DNA of 64,000 nt from Alcanivorax hongdengensis A-11-3 (GCF_000300995.1 NZ_AMRJ01000004.1:121073-185072); one strand, 5' to 3'. Counted from the stretch's first letter, positions 1 to 8,941 are shown. The notes: generated by a model from the sequence alone, not told the origin. Made by a program: numbers and translations.

Positions 1-579
1 CAGCGGCGAAATCATGAAACCCACCACCCGGTCCAGGAAGCGGCGGGCCTGCTGGGCTTCCACCCGGCTCATATCCAGCTTGCCGGGCTCCTGGAAGGCC
101 GCCTGGATGGCCTTCTTGGTGATCTCGTTGAACACCACCCGATCAAAGCGGCTGTCGTCACCACCGATCACTTCCCGCAGGTGCCAGGCAATGGCCTCCC
201 CTTCGCGGTCCAAGTCAGTGGCCAGATAGATACGGTCGGCATTGGCGGCCAGACGCTTGAGCTCGTCGATGACCTTTTCCTTGCCCGGCAGGATCTCGTA
301 ATGCGCGTCCCAGCCCTTTTCCGGGTTAACGCCCATGCGATTGATCAGCTGGGCCTTGGCCTTCTTCTTTTTATAGGCTTCGCGCTCTTCCTTGGGCAGG
401 GAGCGGGTGTAGGCCGCCTCCTTGGCACGTTCCTGAGGGGTACTCTTTTTGGAGCCGCCGCTGACCGGCAGGTCCCGCACGTGGCCGACGCTGGATTTCA
501 CGACGAAATCATCGCCCAGATAACGGTTGATGGTCTTGGCCTTGGCCGGTGACTCCACAATAACGAGGGATTTGCCCAT
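1..579 (-). CDS. topA: DNA topoisomerase I, N-terminal part (cut by window edge)
   Basis: Type IA topoisomerase that relaxes negative supercoils. Only the first 193 codons are inside the window; the gene runs off the left edge. The translation begins [17 protein letters not shown], the classic start of the TOPRIM domain with the VESPAKAK motif, followed by [16 protein letters not shown] and later [16 protein letters not shown], the TOPRIM acidic DxDxEGE block that binds Mg2+. A lysine-rich stretch ([12 protein letters not shown]) follows VRDLP, as in proteobacterial TopA. The start at 577-579 gives the canonical N-terminus. The catalytic tyrosine and the C-terminal zinc fingers lie outside the window. 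Confidence 0.97.
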   Translation of the reverse strand, partial: MGKSLVIVESPAKAKTINRYLGDDFVVKSSVGHVRDLPVSGGSKKSTPQERAKEAAYTRSLPKEEREAYKKKKAKAQLINRMGVNPEKGWDAHYEILPGKEKVIDELKRLAANADRIYLATDLDREGEAIAWHLREVIGGDDSRFDRVVFNEITKKAIQAAFQEPGKLDMSRVEAQQARRFLDRVVGFMISPL

Positions 580-622
580 TCTCAGGTTCTCAAATGACGG
601 CGGATTACGTTAACCGGCGCTA

Positions 623-651
623 TTTAGACAGCGCCTTGGGGGCCGGGTCAA
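623..651 (-). promoter_or_regulatory. Candidate topA promoter
   Basis: On the minus strand TTGACC (646-651) is followed after 17 nt by TCTAAA (623-628), about 44 nt upstream of the topA start. The -10 lies inside a short inverted repeat, GGCGCT-N8-AGCGCC (616-635). Prediction from sequence only. Confidence 0.4.
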
Positions 652-912
652 GCGCCAGCCACTTTTCGGTGGGCCTGTTAACACCATCCGAATGACGCCT
701 GTTGATCCCCCAAGCCCATCAAATCCGGGCGCGGAGGGACGCGTTTGGTCGTTCCAGACAGGTAACGAATAATGACGAGTGGCGGGGGCTTGGGGCTCAA
801 CACGCAAGGCCGATTCCTCTTTTCACCCCGCAGCACGCATCCCGGTAGCGTCAACCGACCTCGTTGGTGCATGCACGCCATAACCGGCAAGCGCGAGAAT
901 GCCAATTGCCCC

Positions 913-943
913 TTGGCAAGGTGCTGTCAGCGGCCTATATACT
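913..943 (+). promoter_or_regulatory. Candidate usp promoter
   Basis: TTGGCA (913-918), 17 nt, TATATA (936-941), or TATACT at 938-943 with a 19-nt spacer. The -35 is the right arm of an inverted repeat TGCCAA-N7-TTGGCA (900-918), which could be an operator. A Shine-Dalgarno GGGAG (961-965) precedes the ATG at 973. Confidence 0.5.
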
Positions 944-972
944 GGGGTTAAATCCACTCAGGGAGACAGAAA

Positions 973-1419
973 ATGGCCTCGCCGTACCGCAAGATTCTGG
1001 TCGCCATTGACTGCAGTGATGAATCCGCCACCGTGCTGGCCCGGGCCGCCGGTGTGCTGGAAGGGGTCAGTGGCGAATTGCATCTGATCCATGTGATCGA
1101 ACCTCTGGCACTGGCCTACGGGGCCGATGTGCCCATGGACGTCACCGACCTGCAAAGCGGCCTGGTGGAGCAGGCCAAACAGACCGCTCACCAGTACGCC
1201 GAGCGCTACCATATCCCCGACAAACATATCTATGTGGAGCTGGGCTCCATCGAGAAGACCATCCTGGGCAAGGCGGACAGCCTGGAGGCGGATCTGATCG
1301 TGGTGGGCAGCCATACCCGCAGTGGCCTGGCGCTGTTGCTGGGCTCCACCGCCCGCGGGCTGGTACCCGGCTCCCACTGCGATGTGCTGGCGGTGAAGGT
1401 GGATAAAAAGAAAGACTGA
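973..1419 (+). CDS. Universal stress protein (UspA family)
   Basis: Single-domain 148-residue Usp protein, the usual length for UspA. It starts YRKILVAIDCSDES, the family's first beta strand and loop, and ends with the alpha/beta region DLIVVGSHTRSG...GSTARGLVPGSHCDVLAVKV. The ATP-binding Usp signature (G-2X-G-9X-G-S/T) is only partly kept: the second glycine is replaced by threonine (GSHT), so nucleotide binding is uncertain and the protein may be closer to the non-ATP-binding UspA group. Family members help survival in starvation and oxidative stress. The stop is 1 bp from the convergent gene at 1421, with no terminator between them. Confidence 0.93.
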   Translation: MASPYRKILVAIDCSDESATVLARAAGVLEGVSGELHLIHVIEPLALAYGADVPMDVTDLQSGLVEQAKQTAHQYAERYHIPDKHIYVELGSIEKTILGKADSLEADLIVVGSHTRSGLALLLGSTARGLVPGSHCDVLAVKVDKKKD

Positions 1420-1420
1420 T

Positions 1421-2074
1421 TCAGGTCAGTTGCAGGGTGCCAGTGGAGGCCACCGGCTCCTCGTTCCAGCGACACAGCAGCTCCGCCAGCGCCTGGGCCT
1501 GGATCTTCAGCGCATCCAGCTCGTCCGCCGTGCCCTTCTCACCATGAAACACCGGCAGCTTGCGCAATGACTGCACCAGCTCGTGGTCCGGCATCTGCAT
1601 GCGTTTGACCTCCAGGGTCCAGCGAATGTGGTGGACAATCATGTGGAAGAAGGCCAGCCGGCTTTCCAGCGTGTAGGGGCTGTTATCGTCGTCATTGAAG
1701 TCATTGAAATCCAGGCTGGCAAGCACCGCTTCGCGGGCACTCTCTGCCACCTGGATACTGGCACTGCGCGGGGTCCCCAGCAGCATGGACAGGGTGCCGA
1801 ACACCTCGCCGGGGGACACATAATAGAGCGGCGCGTCATCATCCTGCTCCGCCAGCACTTCAAGCTGCCCACGCAACAGAAAATAGAGGGTGGTATCCAC
1901 GTCACCGGCTTTGATGATCTGCTCACCGGGGGCCGCCACCAGAATGCGGGTCTTGGTCTTGAGGAGTTCGAACTGACCGGGCTCACCCCGTGCCACTTCA
2001 TTGAAAAACGGCACCCCGGACAGCAGTTGCCGGGTTCGCTCGATGCCGTACTGATCATCATTGGCCTGCTGCAT
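1421..2074 (-). CDS. Cyclic-nucleotide-binding (CNB) domain protein without DNA-binding domain
   Basis: 217-residue protein with a CRP-type beta-roll: LLSGVPFFNEV..., APGEQIIKAGDVDTTLYFLLRGQLEVL, then SPGEVFGTLSMLLGTPRSASIQV, which aligns with the phosphate-binding cassette FGE-L-LL-PR-A-V. The conserved Glu is Thr here, so cAMP binding is doubtful. No helix-turn-helix follows; the C-terminal ~90 residues look helical. The internal ATG at 2072-2074 is chosen because GGGGGAAAGC precedes it; a longer reading from 2137 has no such site. Function is unknown; the gene is divergent from lexA. A second CNB protein, with two such domains, lies at 23342-24412. Confidence 0.75.
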   Translation of the reverse strand: MQQANDDQYGIERTRQLLSGVPFFNEVARGEPGQFELLKTKTRILVAAPGEQIIKAGDVDTTLYFLLRGQLEVLAEQDDDAPLYYVSPGEVFGTLSMLLGTPRSASIQVAESAREAVLASLDFNDFNDDDNSPYTLESRLAFFHMIVHHIRWTLEVKRMQMPDHELVQSLRKLPVFHGEKGTADELDALKIQAQALAELLCRWNEEPVASTGTLQLT

Positions 2075-2191
2075 GCTTTCCCCCACAGCCCTTTTTTTAT
2101 TTACGTCAATGCTAGAGGGCCGGCCCGCAACGGGCAACGACTAAACGCAAAATGTTGTGCAATCTCCTACACGGCAACTGGACAAATAACA

Positions 2192-2207
2192 CTGTTCATA
2201 TTATCAG
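2192..2207 (+). promoter_or_regulatory. LexA operator (SOS box) upstream of lexA
   Basis: CTGTTCATATTATCAG fits the gammaproteobacterial CTG-N10-CAG consensus with a TA-rich centre. It overlaps a plausible -10 (TATTAT, 2199-2204) about 150 nt upstream of the lexA start. This is the expected place for autorepression. The divergent CNB gene starts only 118 nt away and might also be affected. Confidence 0.75.
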
Positions 2208-2359
2208 TAGTCATGCTAGTCTTAATCCAGCGGCCCACTCCAGGCAAACGAAACAGGCCGGGAATAGACGCCGCATCACGCTGATCGCAGCTCACTGCCG
2301 CTCGGCGTATCCGACAGCAGTGATGGCCGCCCGGCGGCCCGAACCACAAGGAGATGGGT

Positions 2360-2974
2360 ATGAGCAGCAAACTGACCGAGCGCCAGCAGCAGGTACTGGA
2401 CTGCATCCGTGAATTCCAGAGCGATACCGGCATGGCCCCCACCCGGGCGGAAATTGCGGATCGCATGGGGTTCCAGTCCAAGAACGCCGCCTCCGATCAT
2501 CTGCGTGCCCTGGAGCGCAAGGGGTACATCAAGCTCCACAGCGACCGCTCCCGCGGTATCCAGCTACTGGATAATGCCTACTGGTCGGACGAGGAATTGC
2601 CGATTGTCGGCAAGGTGGCGGCCGGTGTACCCATCGAAGCCATCGAGAATGTGGAGCGCACCGTGCCGGTGCCCCAGGGTCTGTTCAAGCAGCGCCCCAC
2701 CTACCTGCTCAAGGTGCAGGGCGACAGCATGATCGATGCCGGTATCTTCGACGGTGACCTGATTGCGGTGCGCAAGTCCAATGTGGCGCGCAGCGGTGAA
2801 ATCGTGGTGGCGCGCATTGACGAGGAAGTCACGGTGAAGACCCTACGCTTGAACAAATCCAGTGCCACGCTGTTGCCGGCCAATGAGGCCTACGAGCCGA
2901 TCAAGGTGCCGGCGGATCAGCTGGTGATCGAAGGCATTTTCGTGGGGTTGATCCGTGATCCGAATTCTTTCTAG
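2360..2974 (+). CDS. lexA: LexA repressor / SOS autoprotease
   Basis: Represses SOS genes and is inactivated by RecA-stimulated self-cleavage. The N-terminal winged helix (LTERQQQVLDCIREF, PTRAEIADRMGF, ALERKGYI) is followed by the cleavage site Ala88-Gly89 (KVAAGVPIEA) and the Ser/Lys dyad: Ser123 in GDSMIDAGIFDGD and Lys160 in EEVTVKTLRL. Its 204 residues are normal for LexA. AAGGAG at 2348-2353 is 6 nt from the ATG at 2360 but directly abuts an earlier ATG at 2354, so 2360 is the likely start. The gene overlaps the next gene by 20 nt, suggesting an operon with the DUF1499 gene and tatD. Confidence 0.97.
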   Translation: MSSKLTERQQQVLDCIREFQSDTGMAPTRAEIADRMGFQSKNAASDHLRALERKGYIKLHSDRSRGIQLLDNAYWSDEELPIVGKVAAGVPIEAIENVERTVPVPQGLFKQRPTYLLKVQGDSMIDAGIFDGDLIAVRKSNVARSGEIVVARIDEEVTVKTLRLNKSSATLLPANEAYEPIKVPADQLVIEGIFVGLIRDPNSF

Positions 2975-3434
2975 CGCCATCCTGCTTCTTTTGAGTACCA
3001 GTGTAATGTCAGACACCAACCTGCTTGCGCCCTGCCCGGACGCGCCTCACTGCGTGTCGAGCCTGGCCACGGACGAAAAGCACCATGTGGACCCGCTGGC
3101 GGTCAGTGACAACCGGGCGGACAGCATGGCGCGCATCCAGGCCGTGCTGGATACCCTGCCCCGGGTGGAATATGAAGTGGTGGGCCAGTCCCGCATCCAG
3201 GCACGCTTCAAGAGCCTGATTTTCCGCTTCGTGGACGATGTCACCTTCTACGTGCGTGAAGACGGCACGGCGGAAGTACGCTCGGCCTCGCGAATCGGCT
3301 ATTACGATTTCGGCGTCAATCGTCGTCGGGTAGAATCCCTGCGCGAGCAACTGGCCGAGCCGACGAGCAATGACCGAACCTCACAACGAGACCCACAGCA
3401 AAACTACACCGGACAGTCCCATTCAATGGGCTGA
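2955..3434 (+). CDS. DUF1499 family exported protein
   Basis: 159-residue protein starting with GTG inside the 3' end of lexA. The N-terminus ([19 protein letters not shown]) is a signal peptide. The mature part begins [16 protein letters not shown], the Cys-containing DUF1499 signature (PCPxxPxCVSS), and continues [31 protein letters not shown] and [25 protein letters not shown], also typical of DUF1499. The last ~25 residues extend beyond the domain because the frame overlaps the tatD start by 65 nt. The molecular function of DUF1499 is not known. Confidence 0.85.
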   Translation: MIRILSSAILLLLSTSVMSDTNLLAPCPDAPHCVSSLATDEKHHVDPLAVSDNRADSMARIQAVLDTLPRVEYEVVGQSRIQARFKSLIFRFVDDVTFYVREDGTAEVRSASRIGYYDFGVNRRRVESLREQLAEPTSNDRTSQRDPQQNYTGQSHSMG

Positions 3435-4203
3435 CATTGGCGTCAATCTGACCGACAAGCAGTTTCATGATGACCGTGATGCTGTCATTGATCGGGCCCG
3501 GGCTGCCGGCGTCGACTGGCAGCTGCTTACGGGCACCAATGTGGAAGAGTCTCGCCAGGCCATCGAACTGGCCCAGGCCAATGAGGGGCTGTTCGCCACC
3601 GCCGGCCTGCACCCCCACAGCGCGCGTTTCTACTGCGAAAGCCTGGAAAGGGATTTGCGCCATCTGCTTGCTCAGCCACCGGTAAAGGCCGCCGGCGAAA
3701 TGGGGCTGGACTTCAATCGGGACTTTTCCCCCAGGCCGGATCAGGAGCGGGCCTTCGAAGCCCAGCTGGCAATGGCTGCGGAATACAACCTGCCTGTGTT
3801 TCTCCATGAGCGTGATGCCCATGAACGGTTTTTGCCGATTCTCAAGGCCCACCGGGATGCCATTCCCGGTGCCGTGGTGCACTGCTTCACCGGCAGTCGC
3901 GAGGCCCTGTTTCATTACCTGGATCTGGATTGTCACATTGGCATAACCGGCTGGATCTGTGACGAGCGGCGGGGCAAACCCCTGGCTGAGCTGGTGCACA
4001 ATATTCCGGATACGCGTCTGCTGCTGGAGACCGATGCGCCCTACCTGTTGCCCCGGGACTTACCCGGCGCCCCGCCGAAAAAACGCCGTAACGAACCCGC
4101 CCTGCTGCCCTGGATTGGCCAGCGCGTGGCCCAGCTGCGTCAGCAGCCCGTGGCGACCGTGGCCAGGCTGACTTATACCAATGCGACAACGCTGTTCAGT
4201 TAG
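3370..4203 (+). CDS. tatD: TatD family metal-dependent nuclease
   Basis: 277-residue TIM-barrel hydrolase of the TatD family (3'-5' exonuclease on single-stranded DNA and RNA, linked to DNA repair and quality control). Diagnostic segments are [57 protein letters not shown] and [16 protein letters not shown], giving the His, Glu and Asp metal ligands. It follows lexA and the DUF1499 gene with overlap, so it may share SOS control. The N-terminal ~15 residues ([15 protein letters not shown]) are extra compared with the domain; a later start cannot be excluded. The stop overlaps the convergent gene by 4 bp. Confidence 0.93.
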   Translation: MTEPHNETHSKTTPDSPIQWADIGVNLTDKQFHDDRDAVIDRARAAGVDWQLLTGTNVEESRQAIELAQANEGLFATAGLHPHSARFYCESLERDLRHLLAQPPVKAAGEMGLDFNRDFSPRPDQERAFEAQLAMAAEYNLPVFLHERDAHERFLPILKAHRDAIPGAVVHCFTGSREALFHYLDLDCHIGITGWICDERRGKPLAELVHNIPDTRLLLETDAPYLLPRDLPGAPPKKRRNEPALLPWIGQRVAQLRQQPVATVARLTYTNATTLFS

Positions 4204-4502
4204 CTGTTAGTTCGCCAGTTATAGGGCACGTCCAGCGGCGCCACCTCTCCATCCGGCTGGCCGACCATTTCCGCGTGGGCGGACTGGTGTACCAGACTGG
4301 CAGAATCCGTGGGCAGAAAGGCAAGCTGATTGTTGGCATGCTCCGGGCCATTGAAGCGCATGACCCTGCCCTGCTCGTCCACCACCCAATAAAGGGTGCC
4401 TTCCAGCTGTACCTGAACGGTACACACAGACAATGTCACCGAGCGCAGCAGAATATGCTCGGCATGCCGTTTTTTCAGCGCTTTGACGGTTATCTTTTCC
4501 AT
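4200..4502 (-). CDS. DUF6482 family protein
   Basis: Small 100-residue cytoplasmic protein beginning [19 protein letters not shown] and including [20 protein letters not shown] and DVPYNWR, which I recognise as the DUF6482 pattern seen in pseudomonads and relatives. The ATG at 4500-4502 is preceded by AAGGA about 7 nt upstream; a longer reading to 4541 is less likely. No signal peptide or membrane segment. Function unknown. Likely the last gene of the minus-strand group rlmKL / glutaredoxin-like / DUF6482. Confidence 0.75.
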   Translation of the reverse strand: MEKITVKALKKRHAEHILLRSVTLSVCTVQVQLEGTLYWVVDEQGRVMRFNGPEHANNQLAFLPTDSASLVHQSAHAEMVGQPDGEVAPLDVPYNWRTNS

Positions 4503-4537
4503 AAGGACATCCTTGCCCGGCGGCCGTGAAGCCGACA

Positions 4538-4765
4538 TCAAGTGTTGAGCAAAAACCGCTGCACCTCGAGCAGGCCGAATGGCCAGGCCAGCTCACACCC
4601 GTCCATGCACAGTACCGGAATGCGCTCGCCATAGCGGGCCAGCAGGGCATCATCTTCCGCCACATCCACCAGTGTCAGCGCCAGACCGGGGTCGACCATG
4701 CTTACCCAGTCACGGGCCTGCTCACAAAGATGGCAGCCCACGGTGGTGTAAAGGCGAACCGGCAT
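4538..4765 (-). CDS. Glutaredoxin-like protein (DUF836 family)
   Basis: 75-residue thioredoxin-fold protein: VRLYTTVGCHLCEQARDWV carries a CHLC redox motif, followed by LTLVDVAEDDALLARYGERIPVL with the conserved cis-proline (IPVL). This matches the short DUF836/glutaredoxin-like family, in which the CxxC can be oxidised and reduced. The ATG shares one base with the rlmKL stop (TGATG), indicating translational coupling. The physiological partner is unknown. Confidence 0.85.
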   Translation of the reverse strand: MPVRLYTTVGCHLCEQARDWVSMVDPGLALTLVDVAEDDALLARYGERIPVLCMDGCELAWPFGLLEVQRFLLNT

Positions 4766-6876
4766 CAATCCTCCACATGGCGGATGGCAAAACAGACATG
4801 AATACGATCATTGCGGCGGAAGTCCTCCGGGATACTCCAGCGGCTGATATCCTCCACGTGATACCACTTGCTGATACTCTCATCGAGCTGGAAGCGCCGG
4901 TAGTTACAGGAGAAATACAACACGCCACCGGGCTCCAGACGCCGCATGATCTTGCGAATCAGTTCCGCGTGGTGCTCTTCCACCACAAAGTCACTGCGCG
5001 ACTTGTTGTTGGAAAAGGTTGGCGGATCGCAGAACACCAGATCGAACTGCTCGCGACACTCATCCAGCCAGCGCATGGTGTCGGCCCGTACCAGCTCGTG
5101 CTGGTCGGTGGAGAAACCGTTGGCTGCCAGGTTGCAGGCGGCCCACTCCAGGTAGCGCTTGGAGGCATCCACGGTGACCGTGCGTTTGGCGCCGGCCACG
5201 GCCGCATGCACCGTGGCCGAACCGGTATAGGCAAACAGGTTGAGAAAGCGTTTGCCAGCAGCCTGCTCGGCAATGCGCAGGCGCGTGGGCCGGTGATCAA
5301 GAAACAGGCCCGTGTCCAGGTAATCCTGCAGGTTGATCAGCAACTGAGCCTGCCCCTCGCGCACCACCCGGTAATGGCCCTGGCCATCCAGTTTCTGGTA
5401 CTGCTGCTTGCCTTTCTGGCGCTCGCGGGTACGCAGGTGCACCTGCTCACGGTGTACGCCGAGCGCCGCCCGCACCGCCGTTACCGCCCAGTCCCGACGC
5501 AGGCGCGCCTTTTCCGGGTCCACCGTTTTGGGGGCCTTGAATTCCTGGACCAGCACCTGATCGCCATAGATATCCACCGCCACATTGAACTCCGGCAGAT
5601 CCCGGTCGTAGAGGCGGTAGCACTGAATATCCTCACGCTCGACCCAGCGTCTCAGGTGCTTGCCATTCTTGCGCAGCCGGTTGAGCAGTGGCTGCGCCTG
5701 CGCTGGCACCTCGAAGGCACTGTCATCGGCCACCTGCACCACCCGGACCGGATTCACCGCCCGGGGGGTATACAGGCGGATAAAGTTGTTGAACGGGCCA
5801 TTTTTGAGGCGCCACTGCTGCTCCAGCTGCATGCCGGAGCGATCCATGACCTCGGCATCGGCCCCCAGCAGCATGACCTGCCAGCCCGGTGCCCGCAGAG
5901 CCAGAATGCGGCCCAGGGCATAATGCAGCCATCCGGCCTGTTGTTGCTCATCAAGACGCTCGCCCCAGGGCGGGTTGGTGACCACCAGCCCCTGCTCGAC
6001 AAAATCCCGCGGCCGTAACGCACCCAGTTCGCGGCGCTCGAAATGGATGGCCATACCAACGCCGGCCCGCTCGGCATTCTGCCGTGCCAGCTGCAACGCC
6101 CGGGCATCCACATCAAAGCCCTTGATGGACAGCGCCGGCACCGGTCGGGCCGCGCTGGCCGCGGCCTCGCTCATGGCGTCTTCCCAAAGCTTGCGGCGGC
6201 AACCGCGCCACTGCTGAAAGCCGTAATGCTGACGACGGGCACCGGCAGCATGACCGGCGGCCATCAGCGCCGCTTCAATCACCAGGGTGCCACTACCACA
6301 GAACGGATCGAGCAAGGCCTGGGGGCCCCCTTCACGGGCCCAGCCGGCCGCCCAAAGCATGGCGCTGGCCAGGGTTTCGCGCAGCGGCGCACGGCCACCG
6401 GCCAATCGGTAACCGCGCCGATGCAACGGGTCTCCGGCCAGATCCAGCCACAGGTAAGCCTGCTGTTCATCCAGACGGGCACGCACACAAAGGCTGCCAC
6501 GGGCCTCGCGGGAAACCGTCAGCTGCGGCGGTAATGCCTGGCAGAAACGCTTGGCACTGATGCGATTGTCTCCCCGCACGCCGGCACCATGCTCCACTTG
6601 CACATGCACCGCCGCACCATCGGCCACCAGGGCTGGCCACTCCTGGCTGCGGGCCAACCGCTCCGGCGCCTCACGGGGGTCCACATCCAGCGTCGCCAGC
6701 GGCATCAGCAGGCGCTCGGCCAGCCGTGACCAGAGGCAAACGCGCAGGGCATCGGCCACTCCCGCGTCGATCTGGACATGGGCACGCCCTTCTTCTGTTA
6801 CCGTCATGCCCAGTGACTTCAGTTCATCGGACAGTAACGGCGCCAGACCCGGCATGCAGGTGGCAACAAATTCCAT
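4765..6876 (-). CDS. rlmL: Bifunctional 23S rRNA methyltransferase RlmKL (m2G2445 / m7G2069)
   Basis: 703 residues, the usual length of the fused enzyme (E. coli about 702). The N-terminal THUMP region is followed by a first SAM-dependent domain (DPFCGSGTLVIEAALMA, catalytic NPPWGERL near residue 300) for m2G2445. The C-terminal RlmK domain has FLNLFAYTGSATVHAA and DPPTFSNNK (about residue 618) for m7G2069. A good ribosome binding site GAGGACC precedes the ATG. It modifies the peptidyl-transferase region of 23S rRNA during ribosome assembly. The neighbouring divergent gene, rmf, is also a ribosome gene. Confidence 0.97.
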   Translation of the reverse strand: MEFVATCMPGLAPLLSDELKSLGMTVTEEGRAHVQIDAGVADALRVCLWSRLAERLLMPLATLDVDPREAPERLARSQEWPALVADGAAVHVQVEHGAGVRGDNRISAKRFCQALPPQLTVSREARGSLCVRARLDEQQAYLWLDLAGDPLHRRGYRLAGGRAPLRETLASAMLWAAGWAREGGPQALLDPFCGSGTLVIEAALMAAGHAAGARRQHYGFQQWRGCRRKLWEDAMSEAAASAARPVPALSIKGFDVDARALQLARQNAERAGVGMAIHFERRELGALRPRDFVEQGLVVTNPPWGERLDEQQQAGWLHYALGRILALRAPGWQVMLLGADAEVMDRSGMQLEQQWRLKNGPFNNFIRLYTPRAVNPVRVVQVADDSAFEVPAQAQPLLNRLRKNGKHLRRWVEREDIQCYRLYDRDLPEFNVAVDIYGDQVLVQEFKAPKTVDPEKARLRRDWAVTAVRAALGVHREQVHLRTRERQKGKQQYQKLDGQGHYRVVREGQAQLLINLQDYLDTGLFLDHRPTRLRIAEQAAGKRFLNLFAYTGSATVHAAVAGAKRTVTVDASKRYLEWAACNLAANGFSTDQHELVRADTMRWLDECREQFDLVFCDPPTFSNNKSRSDFVVEEHHAELIRKIMRRLEPGGVLYFSCNYRRFQLDESISKWYHVEDISRWSIPEDFRRNDRIHVCFAIRHVED

Positions 6877-7142
6877 GATTGGGTCCTCGTAAGTGACTGT
6901 TTCTCTTTACGCAGAAAAAAAGAATTTCATGACTTTCAAGGCGTTACGGAAACAGTCATCTAGCTGTCCTTTATACGTCATATGCTTAACAGGCCTCCAC
7001 CATATTGCTACATGGTATTCGACACCACTTTCAGCCTTATCCCATACTGAACTTGTTGGCTGCCGCGGCCCCTTTTCGAAGTGCCGCGCCTGTCTTCTCA
7101 GCCTCACCCATTTTACTGTCAATAGCGAAGGGGAAAGCGTCT

Positions 7143-7349
7143 ATGAAGCGACAAAAAAGAAACCGGGACGACCGCGCTTATAACAGAGGATATATGGCCG
7201 GAATCAATGGCAAATCCCGCGAGGATTGCCCCTTCGGCACGCTGCAGGGTCGTACCCACTGGATGGGCGGTTGGCGGGAAGGTCGCACCGACCAGGCCCA
7301 GGGCTTTCTGGGCATTGCCGGCATTCAGAATCTGAAAGACATCGGCTGA
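7143..7349 (+). CDS. rmf: Ribosome modulation factor
   Basis: 68-residue basic protein beginning MKRQKRNRDDRAYNRGYMAG, with CPFGTLQGRTHWMGGWREGR, matching E. coli RMF throughout its core (CPY.TL..RS.WLGGWREA). It drives formation of inactive 100S ribosome dimers in stationary phase. It is about 13 residues longer than E. coli RMF at the C-terminus, as in pseudomonads. AAGGGGA lies upstream of the ATG at 7143; an upstream extension of the frame to 7005 is not part of the protein. The 266-bp leader between rlmKL and rmf should hold the promoter, but I could not assign -35/-10 boxes with confidence. Confidence 0.95.
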   Translation: MKRQKRNRDDRAYNRGYMAGINGKSREDCPFGTLQGRTHWMGGWREGRTDQAQGFLGIAGIQNLKDIG

Positions 7350-7400
7350 TTCAAGCCACCTTCTCTTTACCCGCGCCGACGCGCACTTGCGCCGACCTAC

Positions 7401-7423
7401 AGGGCCCTACCCGGGCCCTTCTT
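7401..7423 (+). terminator. Probable terminator after rmf
   Basis: Perfect 7-bp GC stem AGGGCCC / GGGCCCT with loop TACCC (7401-7419), followed by a short T-rich tail TCTTAAT. It lies in the convergent gap between rmf and pyrD. The U tract is weak, so efficiency is uncertain. Confidence 0.55.
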
Positions 7424-7451
7424 AATGTCTGGCTCGCGACAAGCCTGCTGG

Positions 7452-8462
7452 TTAAAACGTATCCGGCCAGCTGCGGGCGATATCGCCAATCAGCGCCGGC
7501 CCTTCATAAATCAGCCCACTGTAGATCTGCACCAGGCTGGCCCCCAAGCGCTTCTTTTCCAGCGCATCGTCTGCGCTGGTAATGCCACCTACGCCGATAA
7601 TCGGAATCCGCCCGTGCAGTGCCTGACTCATGGTTTTCAGCGCCTGATCGGCGATTGGCTTGAGCGGCGCCCCACTGAGCCCACCCTGTTCATCCCCGTG
7701 ACGCAGGCCCTGTACCCCCTGCCGGGACAGCGTGGTATTGCCCACACAGACGCCATCAATGCCGTGCTGGACGAAGGCTTCGGCCATGCCGGCCAGTTCT
7801 TCGGCGCTGTTATCCGGTGCAATCTTGATCACCAGGGGGACGCGACGACGATGTTGCTGATCCAGGCGAGTCTGGGCCTCGCGCAGGGTGCCCAGCAGTT
7901 CGTGCAAGGCGTCACCGTGTTGCAGGGTACGCAGGCCCGGGGTATTCGGGGACGATACATTCACCACCAGATAATCCGCATAGGCATGGACCTTCTGCTG
8001 ACAGATCAGATAGTCCTGCACCGCATCTTCCACCGGCGTGTCCTTGTTCTTGCCGATATTAATGCCCAGTACGCCTTCATAGCGGCTACGCTTGACCGCT
8101 TCCACCAGGTAGTCGACCCCCTGGTTATTGAATCCCATGCGATTGATCAGCGCGCTGGCCTTGGGCAACCGGAACAGTCGCGGGCGCGGATTGCCAGGCT
8201 GGGCCCGGGGCGTCACCGTGCCCACCTCGATAAACCCGAAGCCCAGGTCGGAGAGACCATCAATACAGTCGGCATTCTTGTCCAGCCCGGCTGCCAACCC
8301 CACCGGATTGGCAAACTCGATACCCATCACTTCCACCGGCTTGTCAGGCACCGACCCCGGCCAGCATTTACCCAGGCGCTTGCGCAGGGCCGCCAGGGTC
8401 AGTTCATGGGCATGCTCTTCGGACAGGGAGAACAGCAATGGTCGGGCAAGGGAATACAGCAT
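7452..8462 (-). CDS. pyrD: Dihydroorotate dehydrogenase (quinone), class 2
   Basis: Fourth step of pyrimidine synthesis: oxidises dihydroorotate to orotate with FMN and passes electrons to ubiquinone at the inner membrane. The 336 residues match class 2 enzymes. The N-terminal helix [23 protein letters not shown] is the membrane/quinone-tunnel element. FMN-site motifs include [23 protein letters not shown] and [11 protein letters not shown], and the catalytic serine is Ser171 in [10 protein letters not shown]. The start at 8460-8462 is preferred because the presumed -10 (8493-8498) lies just upstream, which rules out the longer reading from 8516. A tandem heptamer array begins 150 bp upstream. 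Confidence 0.96.
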   Translation of the reverse strand: MLYSLARPLLFSLSEEHAHELTLAALRKRLGKCWPGSVPDKPVEVMGIEFANPVGLAAGLDKNADCIDGLSDLGFGFIEVGTVTPRAQPGNPRPRLFRLPKASALINRMGFNNQGVDYLVEAVKRSRYEGVLGINIGKNKDTPVEDAVQDYLICQQKVHAYADYLVVNVSSPNTPGLRTLQHGDALHELLGTLREAQTRLDQQHRRRVPLVIKIAPDNSAEELAGMAEAFVQHGIDGVCVGNTTLSRQGVQGLRHGDEQGGLSGAPLKPIADQALKTMSQALHGRIPIIGVGGITSADDALEKKRLGASLVQIYSGLIYEGPALIGDIARSWPDTF

Positions 8463-8492
8463 GGGCAGGCCTGATAAGGGATCGACCGCGGC

Positions 8493-8498
8493 ATTATA
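8493..8498 (-). promoter_or_regulatory. Candidate pyrD -10 box
   Basis: A perfect TATAAT on the minus strand, 31 nt upstream of the pyrD start. No good -35 hexamer at 17 nt, so an activator or an extended element may be needed. Confidence 0.5.
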
Positions 8499-8612
8499 GC
8501 CAAGGCAAGCAGCCACTTCGATGCTTTGTGTCGGACAGGGAATCGCCCTGCCGGGCGGCTTGGGGCCTAAAAAGGTTATTCGCGGATTAGAGGCATATCA
8601 GCCTGGTCCAAC

Positions 8613-8937
8613 GTCTGAGGTCTGAGGTCTGAGGTCTGAGGTCTGAGGTCTGAGGTCTGAGGTCTGAGGTCTGAGGTCTGAGGTCTGAGGTCTGAGGTCT
8701 GAGGTCTGAGGTCTGAGGTCTGAGGTCTGAGGTCTGAGGTCTGAGGTCTGAGGTCTGAGGTCTGAGGTCTGAGGTCTGAGGTCTGAGGTCTGAGGTCTGA
8801 GGTCTGAGGTCTGAGGTCTGAGGTCTGAGGTCTGAGGTCTGAGGTCTGAGGTCTGAGGTCTGAGGTCTGAGGTCTGAGGTCTGAGGTCTGAGGTCTGAGG
8901 TCTGAGGTCTGAGGTCTGAGGTCTGAGGTCTGAGGTC
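8613..8937. repeat. Tandem array, 46 perfect copies of heptamer GTCTGAG
   Basis: From 8613 the unit GTCTGAG repeats without a single mismatch for 46 full copies, then a partial copy (GTC) ends at 8937. On the minus strand the unit is CTCAGAC. Because 7 is not a multiple of 3, all three minus frames read the same stop-free seven-codon cycle, which explains long but meaningless open frames here (8587-9080). The array lies between pyrD (promoter ~115 bp away) and the terminator of the RND operon. Perfect identity suggests recent expansion and probable copy-number instability. Confidence 0.97.
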
Positions 8938-8941
8938 AGAC

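Larger units (their letters stand above)
580..972. other. Intergenic region topA / usp
   Basis: This 393-bp divergent spacer has no convincing gene: the short open frames on the minus strand at 610-905 have no family resemblance, no good ribosome binding site and overlap each other. It holds the presumed topA promoter (623-651, minus) and the presumed usp promoter (913-943, plus). The rest shows nothing recognisable. Confidence 0.6.

Noticed and set aside
6893..7183. Plus-strand frame of 96 codons upstream of rmf
   Set aside because: It lies in the rmf leader, runs into the rmf gene in another frame, and has no family resemblance.
8613..8937. CRISPR array
   Set aside because: The repeat is contiguous with no spacers and only 7 bp long; no cas genes nearby.
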